From NCBI GenBank assembly GCA_026261815.1, contig JAMPIT010000174.1, forward strand, positions 9,176,001 to 9,240,000: a stretch of 64,000 nucleotides of DNA, read 5' to 3'. Position 1 is the first letter of the stretch; each line of letters starts with the position of its first letter. Shown in pieces: positions 26,801 to 40,945 of this stretch. The stretch comes from Monarcha castaneiventris obscurior (lineage: Eukaryota; Chordata; Aves; Passeriformes; Monarchidae). The notes under the pieces were generated by a model. The model did no database searches. It was given only the letters and a program-made list of their open reading frames with translations, and was not told the origin of the DNA. The translations under genes and the position numbers were made by a program.

Positions 26801-29800
26801 ATGGAATTTTAATGTAATACCATTTACTAAAATAGATCTAAGACTATATTTTTTTATTCAGCATTATCTGTCCAGTTTATTTATAGAAATTTACATGTTA
26901 ATAAATATCTTGTAGCTACAATCAGCGAACAAAAATTGTGCAAACTCCAGCAATCAGTATAGCAAGCAGCAAGTAGGCAATACTGTTCTACTGGCCATGA
27001 TCTTTTCACTAGATAAACAGAAGTCCAAAACCACAATTTAACTTTTCAAAAATTAACACCTACATTTAATGAATAATCTAAACTGCTCAGGAGATGTTAA
27101 ATATGACAGTGTGAGACCAGACATCATAGGGAAGCATGAGAACAAAAGGATGGTAAGACAAAAATAAAGGTGATAAAATCCTTCAAGAATTTGAAAAAAA
27201 GAAACAAGAAGGGAACAAACCCCAGAAAGTTCAAACAATTTTGGAAGTCCCCTCTGTTGTGAACAGGTATTATATGACATGTCTTTAATAGTTCAGAGGA
27301 CGGACACTCTAAGGTCTTTCCATACCATTTTTCACTATTCATCAGAGCAACATTTTATGATCTTGTATATTAATGCAGAACTTGCAAATACAGGTGTATT
27401 CTTCACTTATGAAGAGACAAAGTAAGTCAAATAGTGGTGGGGACAGAATGCTCAAGCAGAAATCTCACGGCACAGAAAGTGACCACAGAGAATTGAAGGG
27501 TAGAACATATGAAAATATCTGTATCTTTGAACAAAGTGGACCACCAGAAAAAACCAGCAAGTTTAATGAATATTAATGGAGCTACAACTGGCAACAGCCT
27601 AATGGTCCCCAATAAACCTACTGAATAAACAGTGATGAGACTGAAAAGTGTACAAAAACACCTGCCCCCCCAAACCACCAATGATGGCAGTCCTTTCCCA
27701 CTTCCACAGCTGAAATACTGAATGATTCCTCTAGTCCAGTGAAGGAAAGTAGAGGATTAATTCGAGACAGAAACCCTCAAAATATGAATGCCTGAGTATA
27801 CAAAATGTAACAGTCCCAAAATACCTAAAGCTGAATTTGTCCACCCTTTGTCCAAGAGTGAAAATTTCTAAAAAAATTACATAAGTTGAAGATAAATTGA
27901 TGGTAAAGCAAAAGCCACAGTGTAAAAAGCATGAGGTCCATCCTGCAAGAACAGTGGCAGACACTTTCAGATTCAATAGTTGCACATGACCACAATGAAT
28001 GCTGTAGTATTTAATTGTTTAATATGAAAGTGATATGCACTTATTGTAGACACTTTTTTGAACAGAAGAAACAGAAATTTCACATGTCAATCAAACGTTT
28101 CTGTTTCTGTCATTGGAAAACTGGAATGACTGAAATTTTGTTAAAGGACTGAAAATTGTGAGAGTTGTGTTCCTCTGTAAGGAAAAGTCTTGCTCCCTCA
28201 AGTAAATATTCTATTATAGAGAAGGTAAACTAAATTCTCTAAGCAAAGATTTTTCTTGTAAAAAGGAAAACTCACAGACTACTAAAGAGAAAATAGATAA
28301 GATAAATCCAGCTGGGATTGCAAGAGGAAAAAAGTATTTTAAAAACATAAATCCAACTCTCCTTTAACCTTTGCTCCCTCCTTTCAAAAGAACAAAACTT
28401 TTGGACAGAGCAACTCATGTCTTTCATGGTGGTGTCAGAGCTGAAAATGAAATAAAAATTTCTATAATTAAAACATTTCTCAAGGTTTGCAATCTATTTG
28501 AGCAAAAGGACACTGAAACAAAGTCCAATGGCCAGTAGATTTAAGTGTGCAGACAAAAGAAGCTGTAGCTCCTCAGTTACCTCCAGAGTGAAGCAGAGCA
28601 ATGTTATCACTGCAGTGTCAGTACAGGAAAGGTGTAGGTTTTCAGTAGTGAGATATTATCTAGACTTGATAATTTCTCAGACTTTGCTGGTTTGGGCTAT
28701 TGTGAATAGTTTTGATAGTAAGATATGACTTTTTTCCCTCATATGACTCTTTTCCCCTCCTTCATGCACCAGAAGGAAGAGGATACAACATAAGAGCTGG
28801 ATGCTTCATCTTTGTACAGGGAAGATCCCTGGGCAGCCTCCCAGTCTCAGGAGTTACCAGAATCTGGCCTGCATGGCTACAGAAATATGCACATATTGAT
28901 ATGTAAGTAAGGCTGATTTGTGTTTCTAGCAAGTGACTACATTCATCTGGAATCATTCTGCATTTCTACGGCCTTTTAATTTTTACAGTTGCATAGACAA
29001 AAAGATCCAATGCTTCACCAGAATGTGTAATCAGAAATTATTATTTTGATGAAACATTAGACTGTATTCTGTAGAATGTAATTACATAAGAAGGTTTGAT
29101 GTTTAACAAAAACAAATTCTAACATTTCTTGTCAGGATTCCAAAATCCTGCCTGTTTGCCTTATCAGTCCTTTTGCCAGGTTTTAGGATTTCCTCATACC
29201 CAGATATACTTTTCCCTCTTCATGTTTCTATGCTGAAACAATTCTAATGTTTAAAGACATCACAAATCCAAGTATCTTTTTATATATACAGCAACACATT
29301 CTCCACATCTCTGCCTTTTATATTTTCCACCTTTTATAGCCACTTATTCTATTCCAAAGCCTTCTACTATGAATTCTGAAAATATAGTTCCTCCCTTCCC
29401 AACCGTTCTGCAATATCTACCATCCACACACTAAGTGCCTGTGCTTTCCTCCCACTCAGGCAGATACTGAGTTCTCAAAAAGCTTGAAATGTTACCACTT
29501 TTTATTTCTGTCCCACAAACAGTGATTATCTGCCACTGGGTCTTCAAGGGTATTAGTCATGAAAGAAAGAGGCTTTTTAAAGTGCTGCATTATCTGTCAA
29601 ATCTTAAATACAGGATATCTGTGCTCAGACAGGATTTCCCAGTTCTATTTAACAAGGACTCCAACACTCACTTTGAGGATTTTAGGCTGGAATCAAAGAC
29701 CAGGTGTCACAAAAGGAAAATAACTGAGACCTTTTTTAAAGTATATTGGAAAAATAAAAAAAAAGGAAATCATAAATATAAGGAATTCACTTAATATTAA

Positions 29801-32800
29801 GACAAAACCTGAGGTAACTGTATTTGTGAAGCTCAACTGCTAATGGAACAGAAAGGTTTAGATACATCTTCTCTTTAATTGTAAAGCATTGTAAGCAAAG
29901 AGCAATCAAGGAATGTTTGGAAAAAATGATAAGTACTCTACCTTTAAAGCTATCTGAAAAATAACAAGTGTTACTAGAGATTTTAGCAAGTCATCAATAG
30001 TTCTTATCTGGTAGCAATGGAGTTTGAAATGTTTACCATAGAAACAGCCAACCACTCTTTGCAACAAGTCAAAATTTCCATCAAAGAACACCAAATTGGT
30101 TTTTGGCTTCTAAATTTGATGAAATTGCTGAACTTCTAGATGAAATTTAAAATGAAATGATTATGAAGAATAGTTTTTAAAAAGGAGAAGATTAGCATTC
30201 GTTTTTCATTAATGATCTCTGTTAAAAAGAGGAGCTTTCATAGAAAATCAGAGGGAGGAGAAATAATAAAAACAAAGGTAGCTGGACATATTGTAATGAA
30301 TATAATCCCACAAGCCCCTCATTGTTAAATCTATCACACTTCATTGCCATTTAGAAGTCAGGGACCGAAGGATTAAAGCTATAAAAAGAATAAGATTAAA
30401 AATCATGCACACCGATTTCTACCTATGATTAAACAATATTTCAGAAGGAATTTCAACCTTTTGTTCTTTACGGGCATCAAGGCCTTGATCTTTGCAAAAT
30501 GTGGTGGTGTGAATTCTTTTCTGTGTGACAAGACAGGGCCACTCCTTTCAGTTGTCCTTGTGGGAATATTTCAGGCCACCTCTATTCTCATACCACAAGT
30601 TGTTTGCATTACAGTGGAAAAAAACAACCTCGTGCTGTCAATGAGAATTTTGCAACTTGCTTCAGTGGTGAGTGGAATCCAATTTATAGCTCATTAAAGA
30701 TGTGAATTGTTAAAACTCTGGCCCTATTTCTCCCAATGAGTTTACAAAATCTCTCTCCCTCCCTTTCTAAATCTCATTACACATTCCAGCTGAAAACTAC
30801 TTAAGCTTAGCCATTTAACTTGGCAGCAAAATGAAAAAGAGATGCTCTCAGAAACTGGATGTGAGTAGCTTCAGCAGCTCCAGCAGGAACTCAAGCTACC
30901 ACAGCCATTCTGCAGTGGTCATATAGCTTTGGACCACCTTTCAGCTGCAGTGTAGTTTAAACTGCACTATCATTTTAGCTCCAGTTTGCTGGCTATGTTT
31001 CAGGGTATATCATTGGTGAATGTGTTTATTTTATTCTGAAATGAAATTGTAATTTGAAAAGTCTTACAAAATAACAGTAAACCTTTATTGCTGTTAGAAA
31101 ATGCATTATTCACTGTATCTTACACCACTGATGAACATGCTGTGTTCCTTACAGGGGGCATTTGTTATACATGTTACAATACTTTATGTGTGAAGGGCCA
31201 TTAGCAAAAATAATATTTCATAGTTCTATGAACTTTTTCAGCTGCAAATCTCAGTGCACTTTACAAGCAAATAAGCTTCACAGACACATGAAAGGTGTGT
31301 TTACATGAACCGCTTTAAAAAAACTCAGAAATTTGAAGTGATTTGTTTCATATCATCATGAAGCAATTAGAATGAAAGTCTGTGGTTTTCCTCATGAAGG
31401 ACCATGGGACAAGTTAGCTTCCTCAACCTGCATTTAGCAACCTTTAAAATTCTCAGGTAGCTGGAAGAGTTACTATGGGTTGCCAGTACCTCCAAAGACA
31501 GGGATCCTTGCAGGCTGTGCTGTGACAGCAGGCAGCTGTGGGATGCCTCTGGGTCCTGGGCATCCCCCCATTTAAATGCACAATCCGAGTGAGCAGTGGG
31601 AGCAGTGAGTGCAAGAGAGCCAAGTGCTTACTGAATAATCAAGGCTAATAGAAATTTTTTTTCTAGACTTTTACTCCTTGTCCTCACAATTACCAACTCT
31701 ATTTAAGATTAGCGTTAGTACTCTACAGGGATTTGTATGGCTGAGACTGTGAGAAACTGTAATGGTTGTGAAGGCAGAGTAATACTTAGTAGTCCATTAC
31801 AGCTTAAAGGTCTCTTACACTGGTAAGTGTGCTCCAAGGAAGCCTCACTCTATGCAAGAGCTCCCCCAGGGAGATACCAGAATGCTGCCCAGGGCACAGA
31901 CAGCCAAGGTATGTACATGTGGGCAGCTATTTTGTCTTAAAACTTATCCAAGGATGAAGAATTACTCTTATAAACTCTGCCACTGAACCAGGTCGTCCAG
32001 AGAAGTGTCTTCTGAACTCCCAGGGGGAAACTCTAATGAGGTAACCCCTTTCTTATTTTTATTATCCTTCTTCTGAGTTTGGCATGGAAGGGTGTTTTGG
32101 TCAATGAATGCCCAGATGGTGTTGCCAGCATGAAATGCCCTTCCAAAGGTCATAACAGTTGAAGATATTTCGTTATGGTTTAATTAACCCAAAATTGAAA
32201 ATGCAAGCTGTGAAAACGATGTTCAATATGTCATAAAATGACAAAAAAAAAATCATTGTGATCAATATTATTACAAGTAATGCCAGCTCCATTAAAAAAC
32301 TGATTAAATAATACTTAAAATGGGGTTAATAACCTGCAAAAGGGATTTCTAAGTAAAAACTCTGTGATTTAAAGGTGCAGTATTCTTATCATCTGGAAAC
32401 ACCTGGATTTAAGTCAAAACTGGAAATGAATGTGGTATTCTGTCAATCTGTTTCCTAATTCCAAGTCATTTGTTCCTATCACAAAGCCACCACGCAGGAG
32501 TGCATGATGGGCAGTCCCTGCTCAGAAGTGACTCAGGCCTGGAACAGGAAAGGGTTTGATGTCTGAATTGAAAAGCGCTTGCAGAGCAGCATCAAAAGTT
32601 TGCAGCAAAATTACTCATTTGTGCCTGGCACTCTCAGCTGAACTCTGTAAGCATTGCTTTCTTGCCCTTGGGAAGAAAACAAAACAACAGTTCTTGGCAC
32701 AGGAACTCAAACCATCCCAGAGGAGAGGGTTTAAAATGTTGACGGACGGTGTCATACTCTATGCTCCTCTCTGGAGCTGCTCTCTATTATATCTCTGGAT

Positions 32801-35800
32801 TGTTTAATCTGACATCATATTCTGCATCCCACCTGGCAGAGGATCTTACTCAACATGTTTTTCTCACTTACAGGATAGTATTTGTTCCAGCCTGCAACAC
32901 AGGAATTTCTGCTTTAAAATAAAACAAAGAGACCCTGCCACATTTTTTTGAGAAACATATGTAATGAGGACTGGTCCTCAAGAGAGGATTCAGAGGAGGC
33001 CAGATTCCAGCTTTTAGATGGATGTGGTACTCAAGATTTGCTAAGATCTGGAACAGATCAAAATTTGGGATGCAAGCTTGAGATTAACCTTTGGTCTCTT
33101 CTGTCTTCAGCCATGTCCCTCTTGACTGTGCAGTCTTTTTGGCTTGTCATTTTTTACTTGATTTCCTACCCACAAATAAACTCCCAACACAGGGATCTGG
33201 ATTTCTTTTCAGGCACTGGGTGTCCAAATATCAGATGTTGCAGCAAGTATCTGCTTAGGTGCCCACATCAGTTATGATGGGGAATTCTTTTGCTTGCCCC
33301 TCCACAGAGGGAGCACCTCCTCGGCCACCTCCTGTCCATTGTGGTTGTGCACAATGCTTCCCCTCCCACCTGAAGTCACTTAAAATGTCTGTATTGAAAC
33401 ATAATAATTCTGTATTTTTCATGGAAAATATTTAACTAAGGTTTAGACTCCAGCCTCCAAATGGCTTTAATTGTTAAACCCACTGGAAGTATTTCTGAAT
33501 TTCATGTGACATGGACAGGTGGATAGACAGCAAGGCTTTTTTTCAGTGTAGTTGGAAGCTGTTTTTTATTAACTGATGCCAACAGGAATAATGAAAGATA
33601 ACATAGACCAAGTAAATTTTTATGAATTGCATTACTTCCATGGGCTGAAAACTGTATTAGAGACAGACACTTATGTAGTCCTTACTTATTTCTGGCTTAG
33701 TCATGTTTTAAATTAACACTAAGCTAAAATTCTCCAAGACAGATTTCTTGAAAAAATGCACTTGTTAACTGATAACAAAATAAGCAAAGGCCTCTTCATA
33801 TATAGTCATGTCTCACTCTATATAAAAGCATAATTTCATATGGTGACCTATTTAATAATCAACAACATTCCAGCATTTGAAGAAAAGAATTAAGCTGCGC
33901 GGGTATAAAGTCAAAAAAAGAGACTCTTCTCAACATATTTCCAACAGCAAATATAATTCCCTGGATACAAGGTTTAAAATAGTAATGCTGGTAAACCCTT
34001 GACTGTAGTAGAACAAATGGTGCTATTTAACACACAATGTAACCAGCACATAGCATTAGATATCTATCATGATTTGTATGATTTTTATTCTTGTTTTCAT
34101 CAGGAATAAAAAACTACTTTTCTGAAGATAATATCACTTTCTACCTTGGTTTCATGGGGAAATGAACTTTATAGGCTCATACCATTTCCCCTGTAAAAGT
34201 CTGAGTCTATTGTTAGTTTTCATCTAAATTTAGCAGAGACTCAGGTATCTCAAAGACAAATATACTGCCCCTCCAAGAGATACTCTGTGCTCAGCAGGTA
34301 CTTTCTAGTTTGCACAGTCCAATCTGGTTTGCAGAGACAGAAAAGAAGAAAAGGTTTTTACAAGCCACCGAGAGAAAAAGAAAATGTTGGAAGCAATGAG
34401 CAGAATACCATGCAGAGAAACACAGTGCTCAGGGACACACAGCACCATACAAAACCCAAAAGCCAGCCTTCTCTCCCAGTTCATACTGGATCCTTCCTTC
34501 AACAGAGACAGGGAATTGGTCTGGAGTTGTAAGATGTCTTGCTAGCACTTTTTTCAGTCAACAGTGTAGAGCACTTCCTCCTCATTCCACCTCCTCCTCT
34601 TCCTACAGCACTGGTCTGCCCAAGTTTCACATGTAATTCTCTGATATGGATACATCCCAATATGTCAAAAAGTTCCACAACCCCTTGTATCCTAGACTGC
34701 TGTAAGATTTGTTCTCAAACCCAAGGCTAATACAATCAAATTAAAAAAATATTTGTAGGAGAGTATTTATCCTCTACAAGTTGCCATTAGTGGGCATCGG
34801 AAAACACAAATGGTATCCATTTAAGACAAAAGTTTGCTACATGGCTTCCAGTGAAAAATATGTGTAAGAGAATCAGGAAGTAATACTTTACTCATAAATC
34901 CAGCATGCCTATGCCCAAATGCATCTATAAAACAAAATTATGAAAGGTTTGTACATCTTACTGCAGCATAGTAAGGAATCAGGTAAACAATGACAAATTC
35001 TGAAGAGCTGCGTGGGGCAGGGAGAGCACCAAAGGTACTGCCTGTGACTACGGGAAGATATAACCCAACAAAATGGGATAGGAGAGTGGGGTTCAGTTCA
35101 ACATGAAGACACTGAAATGCAGCAGTCTGTCTGCATACAGGCATTTACACAGGTGGATCAGGTGTCTGTGTCCTCTAAGAGCCAAAGAAGAACTGATATT
35201 CCCAGTCAATGAAGTATAAAGGCAACTCAGCTCACCCTACATAAACATCTATATTCTGCAGTCAAGTTGGTGGGTGTAGAGGAGATGGAAAGACAGATGA
35301 CGGATGAATGCTAGGTGAAATCAAAGTTTTATTTATAGTTGTAGGCCTACTTGTATTTGAAAACTAGGAGATAGGAGAAAGGAGGTTGATATAGAAAGAG
35401 AGGGTTAAGAGTGATAGAGACTACTGCTTGGGATGGATTAGTAATGAAATTAGTGAAATTTGTAAAAGAAATAAGTGAAACTTGACATATCTGATCCCAG
35501 GAAATTTCAATAGCTGTTTAATACCCAAATTGGATATAGAAGAAATTGTTGATTTTTCTCCAGAATAAAAGTTCCCTAAAATGAATTAAAGAATTTGAAA
35601 AAATTAATTGCTACATTTCTTAAAGAAAAATGAACTTCCTAAAACCTGTGATATTTCATGTCATTACTGCTGAACTGCCTTTCAATATTAAACTGCATTT
35701 CTTACTGCCTTATGGGACTTGTCATTCTTTTCCATATTCTCTCCTGAAGAACGGACTCAGTTAGAAGACCACTCACATAATATACCTGTAATCATGCAAT

Positions 35801-36263
35801 GCCTGTGAATCTGCTACGTTATATGACTTTACAGGAAATTTAGCAACCAGGGAATCTAGCTCACAGATGCAAAAGGGGCAGAACTATACCTTCTCTAGCA
35901 CTCTACACATAAAAATTGTTTAACCAATTTTGATGTAAAAAAAATATAATTTAAAAGTAGTTTAAATTCTAAAACCAAAATATTTAATTCATATTTCCAG
36001 CAGAGAAAACACAATTATTTCTATTAAGGTCAATATTTTCTGGAGGAAATCAGAAATGTGTAAAAATTGCAGCTGTTATTGTAGAACTGCCAGCTATTTC
36101 TACTTATTGTTATTATGAAACTCAGATTGGCACCATAAAAACAGAGAGTAAGAGGCAGTTCTTGCTTCAAAGACCTGCCATCTAAGTAGATCTGACAGAG
36201 CAAAAGTCAAAGTAATTTGCTGAAGCACACACAGAAGTTCCATGAGGGAGACAAAAATAAAGA

Positions 36264-36867
36264 TCAGCACTTAAAACCTCCTGACCTACAAAGGGAATTA
36301 GAGCAGTAGGTGTCATTAAAGAAAAACAGAGAGTCCACAGCCCACAGATAAAGGAAGCTTGACTTGGTAGAGCTTGTCAATCTCTTGGCAAAAGCATATG
36401 AAAACTTTTCAAGAGGAGGGATGTGCTGGAAGGTTGATTCAGATTTTGTGAAAGGAAATGAGCAAGCAGTGGGATTTGCAGATACAGAAGCCGGAGATAA
36501 TGAAGAAATCATATTTGGCAAAGGAGTATTGAAGAACAGAAAGTGGAAGAGAGGAAATGCCTGGAGGAGAGAGGGCCCTCAATATCACCAGCCCAGAACA
36601 TCAGGACTCTGGTATTGTACTCTGCTTGGACATTGTCTGGTGTGGAAACTGCATGCTGGTGGCAGAATGAAGAAAGAGGATTTGGCAGGATTTGCACTGA
36701 AAGGAGAACACAAAAGTTGGGTTATTCACAATGAAAACCTGATAGGAGAATCTGGCAGATGATAAAGATGTCATAATGTATCTCAGAGAATAAATACAAG
36801 TTTCAGATGTGACAAAACGAATGTCAATGAAAAGCACAAGTTATGCAGGTAGCGATGAAGCATCAAG
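36264..36867 (+). other. Speculative plus-strand transcribed segment with a 113-codon open frame
   Basis: One plus-strand frame is open from about 36364 to 36762. The first ATG is at 36421, giving 113 codons that begin MCWKVDSDFVKGNEQAV. No domain, signal peptide or family is recognised; the composition is rich in Gly, Lys, Glu and Trp. About 105 bases after the stop lies a perfect donor-like sequence (CATCAAG|GTAAGTA, exon end 36867). No convincing acceptor or promoter is seen upstream. It may be an antisense lncRNA exon, an eroded repeat or chance. Confidence 0.15.
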
Positions 36868-38981
36868 GTAAGTATCATTTCCTATCGAAACACTGATGTC
36901 TTTCTAAAATTTTGTATCTCTCAGTAAAATATGCCAGAATAAATCATAAAGTGTAACAGAAAAGATGTTTGTCAATAAAAAAATCTAACAAGCCATAGTT
37001 GAAATTAATTATTGGAGTTAGATTAAATTTAAACAAAAATTCCAAATCCCTGTGTGCTATAGCAAAGTCCCTTGTGTTGGACCTCCTTGGCAAGGTACAG
37101 TCACTTTAGGGCATATAAGTGATTTTGAAGAACTTTTTCCTCTGCAGGCATTGGATTAAAAAAAAAAAAAGACAAATGACACTTTTGAAAAACAGAAGAA
37201 CCTTAGAAAAGAGAGGATGTTGCAAGAACAATCACTGTAAGAATAGAAAATCTCTCCCTAAAGTCTTTTATGCATCACTCCAAGTACTTTGCATTAATGA
37301 GCTGAGCAACCTTAAAAGAACAACATGACCCAGCATACTATAGTGATTCAGTAATCCAGTAGTCAAATAACTATAAAATAATGCTTTTTCTTTAATGTAC
37401 CAATCTTCATTTTAAATTGTTTCAGATACTTTGATTTTTTTTTAATATTTTAGTGCTGTTCTGATCTCAGTATACAACAGCTAACAGAAAAAGGAAAAAA
37501 AACCCCAACACATATTTACTCCAAGTAACTCTGTGCAATGTTACTCCACAGATATTGGTGGATTTTTTTCCCTGCTTTTTCCATTAGTATTTTCTTAGAA
37601 GCAGGCTAAGATATAGCTTCATATAAGTAATGTGAGAGATTCAGAAAGCAAAGCTCCTGTGCCCTTGTTTTGTTTCAGACCTCTATTGTAATCACTGTAG
37701 AATTTAGTCTGGAAGCTCGTGTTGTCTGTGCTAGAATAAGCATCACAAAATCATTCAGATATGTAATTTCTGATGTCAGAAGAGAACGTCAGAATTGCTG
37801 CTGAAATAAGGAAGCAATTTTTGGAATACAGCAATCTTTCAAAAGAAAGGCATTTACAAAAAAAACCCAACCCAGAAACATTTTTTACCAAACCACTGAC
37901 CCTGCAATTCTTACAGCCAGCAACTCCTCAGTGACCTCTTAATCAGCTCTGAGTTTCCGTTCTATTAATAGCATTTACATTAGCGAAATGAATATATTTT
38001 GGAAAATCTAAAATAAATCAGATGCAGTACCTGAAAACTTATTAATACCTTAAAAATATTTAAAAATGCTTTGAATTAAAGCACATAGCATGCATGCATT
38101 TAATGCTCTGTATCTCACAACAATAAAATAAGTAGCAGCCTTTAGAAATCATAACATCTTAACTGACTAATCGAACTGACATGGAAATACAGAACAATGA
38201 AAAAAAACCCTTATCAGAAACAGATCGATTACAACACATTCTTTCCTTGACTTTATTAAATGATTTTGATTACTGATAAACTTTACCAGAGAAAAATTAG
38301 AAATTATACTCAATGCAAAGATAGTTTGATATGATTTGTATTATTTCAAATCTCTGAATCTGTCAGTATAATAATCTCTCCTGCTCAACAGTTACAGCTC
38401 CTTTAAGCATCCTCAGCAGTATATATGCTTTTAAATTTTAAAGCATTAGCAATGTAGTACCCCCCCAAATCCAGCCTTGAACTCTGACAGACACTGATCT
38501 CTTTTGTCCCTCCCACACCCTGTTTTATCAGACACTATTTTGTTTAAATTGGCTACTAAATAGCATAGCACTGTACCTTTAAATACAAATCAAACAATAT
38601 TCATATTCCCACGGTGCTGCTAGTTTCCCTTATGCATTGAATCGCCTGTAGATTAAAAGCTCAGAATCTGAAAAGGGATTCTGTTCTGCAGACCAAAGTT
38701 CTCTGTAGGAGATGAGGGAGAGGGTCAGTCCCGGAGTCACACACACAACAGGCAGAAAACACACTTGTGATCCTCAGCTTTGGATAGCATCAGAAAGGGG
38801 AATAAAAAGCAGAAACACATGGCACACTGAGAACTGGTATCACTTATGGCTTCTAACCAAAAGCAGCAATTAAACACCTTTCATCATTCCCCCAAATGCC
38901 TGATTTTTGTAAGAACTGAAAGAGAGACATACACACAAAGGAAAATCCCCTCTGAGCAGCAAGGAAAACTTAATCACCTAC

Positions 38982-39061
38982 CATTTTCTTTGCACTCTTC
39001 TGGAGGTTTAGCCTTTTTCGCAAGTCGTGGATCCAGCCATGATGTTGTCTTTGTGTTATGG
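38982..39061 (-). CDS. MAGI2: MAGI2 exon C: second half of WW domain 1 and start of WW1-WW2 spacer
   Basis: This 80-nt internal exon starts in phase 2 and ends in phase 1. The acceptor is ctcttttcttttcag. The first base C completes the Asp codon begun in the exon at 50639..50852. The translation is [12 protein letters not shown], which holds the second signature Trp and closing residues of WW1, then [14 protein letters not shown], the spacer toward WW2. The donor is G|GTAGGT, moderate. The [14 protein letters not shown] stretch is diagnostic for MAGI2: MAGI1 has a CLNKQQKPLEEC-type sequence here. The leftover G should start a Glu codon that continues into the WW2 exon (ELPYGWEK in mammals). 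I could not find that exon at lower coordinates in the window. The exon is too short to stand out as an open frame and was found by matching the WW1 continuation. Confidence 0.95.
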
Positions 39062-40589
39062 CTGAAAAGAAAAGAGATCACTCTGAGCAGACACATACTG
39101 AAAGGAATCAAGTTTATTCCTTAAGAAAAAAGGGTTAGTCCAACAAAATTGCAATCGATACACTTAATTTGCTTACTGGTTCTAAGTAGCCCTGAAGGAG
39201 GTGTAAGAGTAATTGTGCAAGGCAGCTGTAAATTTGGCAACCTCAGCTCCCTGTCCTCAAAGCAGCTATTTTTATTAAAATCAACTAGAATGTTGCCAAG
39301 TTAACCTCATTGAAAATGCAGAACTCATCCAGAGCAAAAGGAATTTATTACAAATACAGTGTTCTCCCGTTGCACGAGTGCAGGCGACAGGATTCTGTAC
39401 CATTCTCACAGTTTTCGGATAGAATTATTTTCGTCTTAAACCTGTCCTTTTCTTAAATACAGGTTTGTTATTTCTCACCAGCAGCACTGACAAGGCATAG
39501 CAAAAGTGATGCAAATTACAGCATGCTCCTGCAAAGTCTACATTTACGGACAGGGTGATTAATGATACTTTGTTTAACAAACCTTTATCTCTCCATATAT
39601 AATCCTTCCATAGAGATAAAATAGATATGCACAAGCTGAATGAATCATGTGGCTCCTTTCTATACTCAGAATAGATCTTTGAGAAATCAGCCATCAAATA
39701 GCATTGAACTGGCACAAATTGTTTTCTGGAAGATTATTTTGCCAAATGAATTGATACTTAGCACAGCTAATGAGACTTAAAGCCAGATCCTTTCAATGTA
39801 TACCTTACTCATAAGCAATTAAATTTGGAGCCAAATATTGTAAATATATTAAGGAAGACTATAAAATAGAAAATGATGAGATCATTACTCTTTGATTTTT
39901 TGAGATGCCTTTCCTACAATACCATCATTCAGAGACACTTCTAACCCATGTTTTATTTATCTGGTACATCCTAGGAGGAAGCTCATTCCATACAGTACTG
40001 AATTATTTAGTTTATTATTAATTTGCTGTGTCATTTTAAAGTATGCTTATGACTTCTCTTATAAACATTGGTATAAGGTGTACAAAAACAAAAAATGGAT
40101 TAGGATGCAACTGTTTGTGAGTTACTGATACAGTCTATGTGATCGCAACACCACTGGGTCCCTTAGGGAAAAATAAATAAATAGAACCAATTCCTTCTCC
40201 CACCTTGTCTTCCATGACAGATAAATTTTCCTCTGCCTCGATTTCTCTCTCTCTCAAAACAGTGACAGTGCCTACTTCTCAGCAAATTGTCACCATGTTA
40301 AAGCTTCCTCCACATTTTGGATAGGAACAAAGGTAGATGAGAGTTATGTATGGATAAAATAGCAACTAAATGAAAATTGAGGCATTTAAATTCTTTTTCC
40401 CTTTAATGCATTATCTAGTCTAGAACACCATTCATGACAGGTGAAGAGGAAAAACAAACCCTTCCCTTTGAGAGCTGAGCTACATTTGCAGAGTATGAAG
40501 AATGATGAGCCAAAGGTAAGGTAAACTTGAAATGATGCCAGCAGCCTGTGCTTGATTGCAAGTGTAACTAAGACACTTTCTCGGAAGCT

Positions 40590-40945
40590 CTGGCTGCCTG
40601 TGGTCTCCTGTAGGGTGCATTTTTATACTGCAGCCACAGCCCAACCACAGTTTGTGCAGACATACTTGAGCTAGCTTTAAATTAACTGGGGGAGATGCTC
40701 CAACAGTGCCAGTGCAGCAGGGTGAGCTCAGCGTGGGCTCATCGCCCCAGCATCCATCCCCAGAGCTACTTGGGTGCATCCAGCAGCACATCCTGAGCTC
40801 CACACCACCGAGGGCAACCCGTCAGCAGTGCCAGGGCCAGAGCGAGCTTGGACACACCTGGGGAAGCTGCAGTTGCAACTCTGGAGTGTGGGCATGTCTG
40901 GACAACAGCCACTCTCTCCCAGCTCTTAATTCTGAATTATTTTAG
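40590..40945. other. GC-richer patch in intron B-C, unidentified
   Basis: This locally GC-rich sequence holds several agctc and cagcag words and frames open on both strands (79 codons on plus, 107 on minus). No known domain or repeat is recognised. It lies about 1.6 kb from the acceptor of the exon at 38982..39061 and could be an intronic regulatory element or an eroded transposable element. Confidence 0.25.

Larger units (their letters stand above)
1..38981 (-). other. MAGI2: MAGI2 intron downstream of exon C (partial, about 39 kb)
   Basis: This is at least 38.98 kb of intron following the exon at 38982..39061. I searched by eye for the WW2 exon (GWEK...YYVDHINRRTQ on the minus strand) and for MAGI2 PDZ exons and found none, so the intron very likely continues beyond position 1. 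The contents are mostly AT-rich unique sequence. Exceptions are an old CR1 fragment at 8845..9000, a CR1-like fragment at about 23560..23856, a three-copy 15-mer near 13381, and GC-richer patches at about 1960..2480, 3270..3640, 8230..8620 and 18440..18840. Two plus-strand exon-like stretches lie near 9882..10046 and 36264..36867. Elsewhere I see only chance open frames. Confidence 0.8.
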
